A stretch of DNA of 64,000 nt from a virus. Below, in pieces: positions 62,263-64,000 of the stretch. Position 1 is the stretch's first letter, and every line of letters starts with the position of its first letter. The translations under genes were made by a program, and so were the position numbers. The stretch is taken from the IMG/VR virus record IMGVR_UViG_3300023208_000004, positions 1 to 64,000 of that record; one strand, written 5' to 3'. The notes under the pieces were generated by a model that saw only the letters and a list, made by a program, of their open reading frames with translations, made no database searches and was not told the DNA's origin.

Positions 62263-63069
62263 ATGAAAGCTTTAGGATTTAATCAAGGACAGTATGGGGA
62301 TATTGTTATGGGGATTGTAGCAGCAAAACAATTTAAAAAGACATACCCAGACAGCTCATTAACGCTTTCCGTAAATAAAAAATATTCAGATATTTTGCCT
62401 CTTTTTTTAAATAACGAATATTTTAATAAATACATCATTTGGGAAAACTATAATGATTGGCCATCTGCAAATGATTTAAAACTTTTAGAAGAGGAGGGTT
62501 TTAATGTAGTATTTAACCCAATGCCCAAACACGCGAGAGAAGACTGGTATCTTTTTAGACACCAGACTGATGAATTGTGCTTGATGCACGGATTACAAAG
62601 TCCAACAGACTCACAAATAGAATTAAAAACACACTTCAAAAGACAGCAAAAAGCAAAAAAAATCTGCCTCACCCTATCTGGAGAGACAAGGGGAAGCTGT
62701 AAATCTCTCAGTGGCGAACAGAAAATAAATCTTTGTAATAGATTAAGAAAAGAAGGATTCACATTAATACAAATCGGAGCAAAAAATGAAGAAAAATACG
62801 GAGACATTCAAATTTCTGATTTTTTTATCGGAGCAAAAACGCTAGTAGAAACAGGACTGCTACTGACCGTTGACACCTGTTGGGCGTGGATAGCGTCTGG
62901 ATACAAAGTTCCAACCGTCGGACTTTACGGATTCTCATACTATCCAAACGCAAAAACAGCAAAAAACTGGATGCCAATTAACCCAAATGCAGAATATTTA
63001 GAGTCCACAAACGTCTCAAATATACAAATAGACGAAATAATTACTTCAATTAAAAAACTTTATGATTAA
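62263..63069 (+). CDS. GT9-like glycosyltransferase (heptosyltransferase-like)
   Basis: ATG 62263 (MKALGFNQGQYGDIVMGIVA) is preferred over an upstream TTG. The N-x-x-G-Q-x-G-D loop is GT9-like. CLTLSGETRGSCKSLSGEQK and LLTVDTCWAWIASGYKVPTV mark the donor site. About 268 aa. Third GT9-like gene in the operon, consistent with several sugar additions. Confidence 0.7.
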   Translation: MKALGFNQGQYGDIVMGIVAAKQFKKTYPDSSLTLSVNKKYSDILPLFLNNEYFNKYIIWENYNDWPSANDLKLLEEEGFNVVFNPMPKHAREDWYLFRHQTDELCLMHGLQSPTDSQIELKTHFKRQQKAKKICLTLSGETRGSCKSLSGEQKINLCNRLRKEGFTLIQIGAKNEEKYGDIQISDFFIGAKTLVETGLLLTVDTCWAWIASGYKVPTVGLYGFSYYPNAKTAKNWMPINPNAEYLESTNVSNIQIDEIITSIKKLYD

Positions 63070-63412
63070 AATATCAGTAGATGAAGGGTATGCGTTTGAT
63101 TTTTTATCAATCTTAACAATTAAAAAAGACAAAACAAACAACAGACAAGCTGGAGTTTACGCCTTCGACACCGCGCTTTCCATTATTGAGCAACTTGGTG
63201 TTACAAGGTATTCGGAGATAATAGCTTCACGAGAATACAAAAATCTGAATAAAGCAAACGAATTAGTTTTTGACCTAATTAACAAAATAAGAGACGGCGA
63301 CGACTCTATATCAGCAAATCAAGTTGATACGGCAAATAATTTGCGTTTTGAATGTAAAAAAGACCTGCAAAAAAGATTTTTTAATACTGAAACTAAAGAA
63401 ATAAAAATATGA
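63062..63412 (+). CDS. hypothetical protein, 116 aa
   Basis: IKISVDEGYAFDFLSILTIK then helices (YSEIIASREYKNLNKANE). Similar short proteins accompany phage and bacterial glycosyltransferase loci, but I cannot name a family. ATGA overlaps at both ends. Confidence 0.55.
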   Translation: MIKISVDEGYAFDFLSILTIKKDKTNNRQAGVYAFDTALSIIEQLGVTRYSEIIASREYKNLNKANELVFDLINKIRDGDDSISANQVDTANNLRFECKKDLQKRFFNTETKEIKI

Positions 63413-64000
63413 AACAATTTGGTATAAGAATGGACGGATGCGAAGAGCCAATTGAACAGTTAATAAAAGAACGGTTATCGAACACCGAAAAAGAATTTAA
63501 TTATCTCGAAATAGGCGTCGCAGAATGCAAAACGCTATTAGCCGTCACGCAAATTATTTTAGAAAATAAATTTAATAAAAATTTTACAGTGATTGGATTA
63601 GACCTACCAACCTGCGGCTACGTTATGGACAATTTAACAAATATTTCAAAAAAATTTCAAGAAATAGCCGATTTCTCCATTCTTTTTGATAACTCAAACG
63701 TTCAACCAGACACAGTATCTTTAATTTTAAATAAAAACCCAAGAGAAGAAATAATCCCAAAATTAAACTGTGACCTAGACTTTGTGTTTATAGATGGATG
63801 CCACGGACGGAATTGTGTCGTTAGTGACTTTTTAGCGATAGAAAAAAAAGTAAAACAAAACGGAATAGTCCTGTTCCACGATGTAGGATTAGAAGAGCAA
63901 GGAACAGACTGGCAAGACCATTGCAAGGAAAACATAAACGTCAGACAAGCCGTGATTGATTTGGGACTTTGGGACGAAACGCGGGTTGGTTGGAAAATTT
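63409..64000 (+). CDS. class I methyltransferase (Methyltransf_24-like), partial
   Basis: Starts by ATGA overlap. FNYLEIGVAECKTLLAVTQI (SAM motif I), DFVFIDGCHGRNCVVSDFLA and KQNGIVLFHDVGLEEQGTDW are Methyltransf_24 motifs typical of sugar or glycan methyltransferases. Runs off the right edge at about 197 codons. Confidence 0.7.
   Translation, partial: MKQFGIRMDGCEEPIEQLIKERLSNTEKEFNYLEIGVAECKTLLAVTQIILENKFNKNFTVIGLDLPTCGYVMDNLTNISKKFQEIADFSILFDNSNVQPDTVSLILNKNPREEIIPKLNCDLDFVFIDGCHGRNCVVSDFLAIEKKVKQNGIVLFHDVGLEEQGTDWQDHCKENINVRQAVIDLGLWDETRVGWKI

Overview
The window reads as part of a large, AT-rich, tailed double-stranded DNA phage genome (jumbo-phage-like gene content). Signs are an rIIA/rIIB-like pair, a RuvB-like AAA+ ATPase, a WGR-type ATP-dependent DNA ligase, a class II ribonucleotide reductase, ThyX, dCMP deaminase, GMP reductase, a pyrimidine-dimer glycosylase, a DUF932 protein, two phage-type sigma factors, a holin/u-spanin-like lysis pair, a large tRNA set, a one-piece tmRNA and dozens of small uncharacterised genes packed with almost no spacing. 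Nothing identifies the host species directly. Sigma-70-like promoters and a general lack of Shine-Dalgarno sequences are the only hints, and two-membrane envelope genes (u-spanin, ExbB/ExbD-like, heptose enzymes) point to a diderm host.

Layout. 1-12.7 kb: minus-strand early-type genes, each often with its own TTGACA-N17-TATAAT promoter, interleaved with about 20 minus-strand tRNA genes, several with abnormal inserts, plus a homing-endonuclease gene and an HNH remnant. 12.7-13.7 kb: an unusual A/T- and homopolymer-rich, nearly gene-free stretch. 13.7-17.2 kb: rIIB-like, a small gene and rIIA-like. 17.3-31.5 kb: minus-strand metabolism and repair genes (ligase, phosphatase, cupin, RlaP-type nucleotidyltransferase, GMP reductase), an ExbB/ExbD/metallopeptidase-lipoprotein membrane operon, a SpoU RNA methyltransferase and a Ro60/DUF2828-like protein. 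31.6-32.4 kb: a plus-strand island of decayed virion-protein pieces. 32.4-43.8 kb: minus-strand accessory genes (macro domain, AAA ATPase, DNA repair, split thyX, SLOG fusion, heptose adenylyltransferase, phosphoesterase, dCMP deaminase). 43.8-44.9 kb: plus-strand holin-like/u-spanin pair. 45-54.7 kb: minus-strand sigma factor, OB-fold protein, HNH, VWA protein, repeat protein, tRNA-Glu, tmRNA, heptose kinase and NrdJ. 54.7 kb: divergent promoters. 54.8-64 kb: a plus-strand, translationally coupled operon with dNMP kinase, sigma factor, glycosyltransferases, FkbM-type methyltransferases and a SET-domain protein, running off the right edge.

How it fits together. Nucleotide metabolism (NrdJ, ThyX, dCMP deaminase, GMP reductase, dNMP kinase-like) feeds replication and repair (ligase, RuvB-like, SSB-like DUF3127, PDG). 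A second theme is RNA and NAD-linked repair or evasion: tRNAs, tmRNA, RlaP, SpoU, Ro60-like, macro domain and a 2H phosphoesterase. A third is glycan chemistry: both halves of HldE plus GT9-like and GT4-like transferases. The strongest unifying signal is regulatory. In at least a dozen genes the start codon lies 6 nt after the -10 box, predicting leaderless mRNAs, while rIIA, rIIB, DUF932 and the 10.7-kb gene have A/C-rich leaders instead. Several genes are broken by single-base differences in homopolymers, which may be real or may be assembly error.
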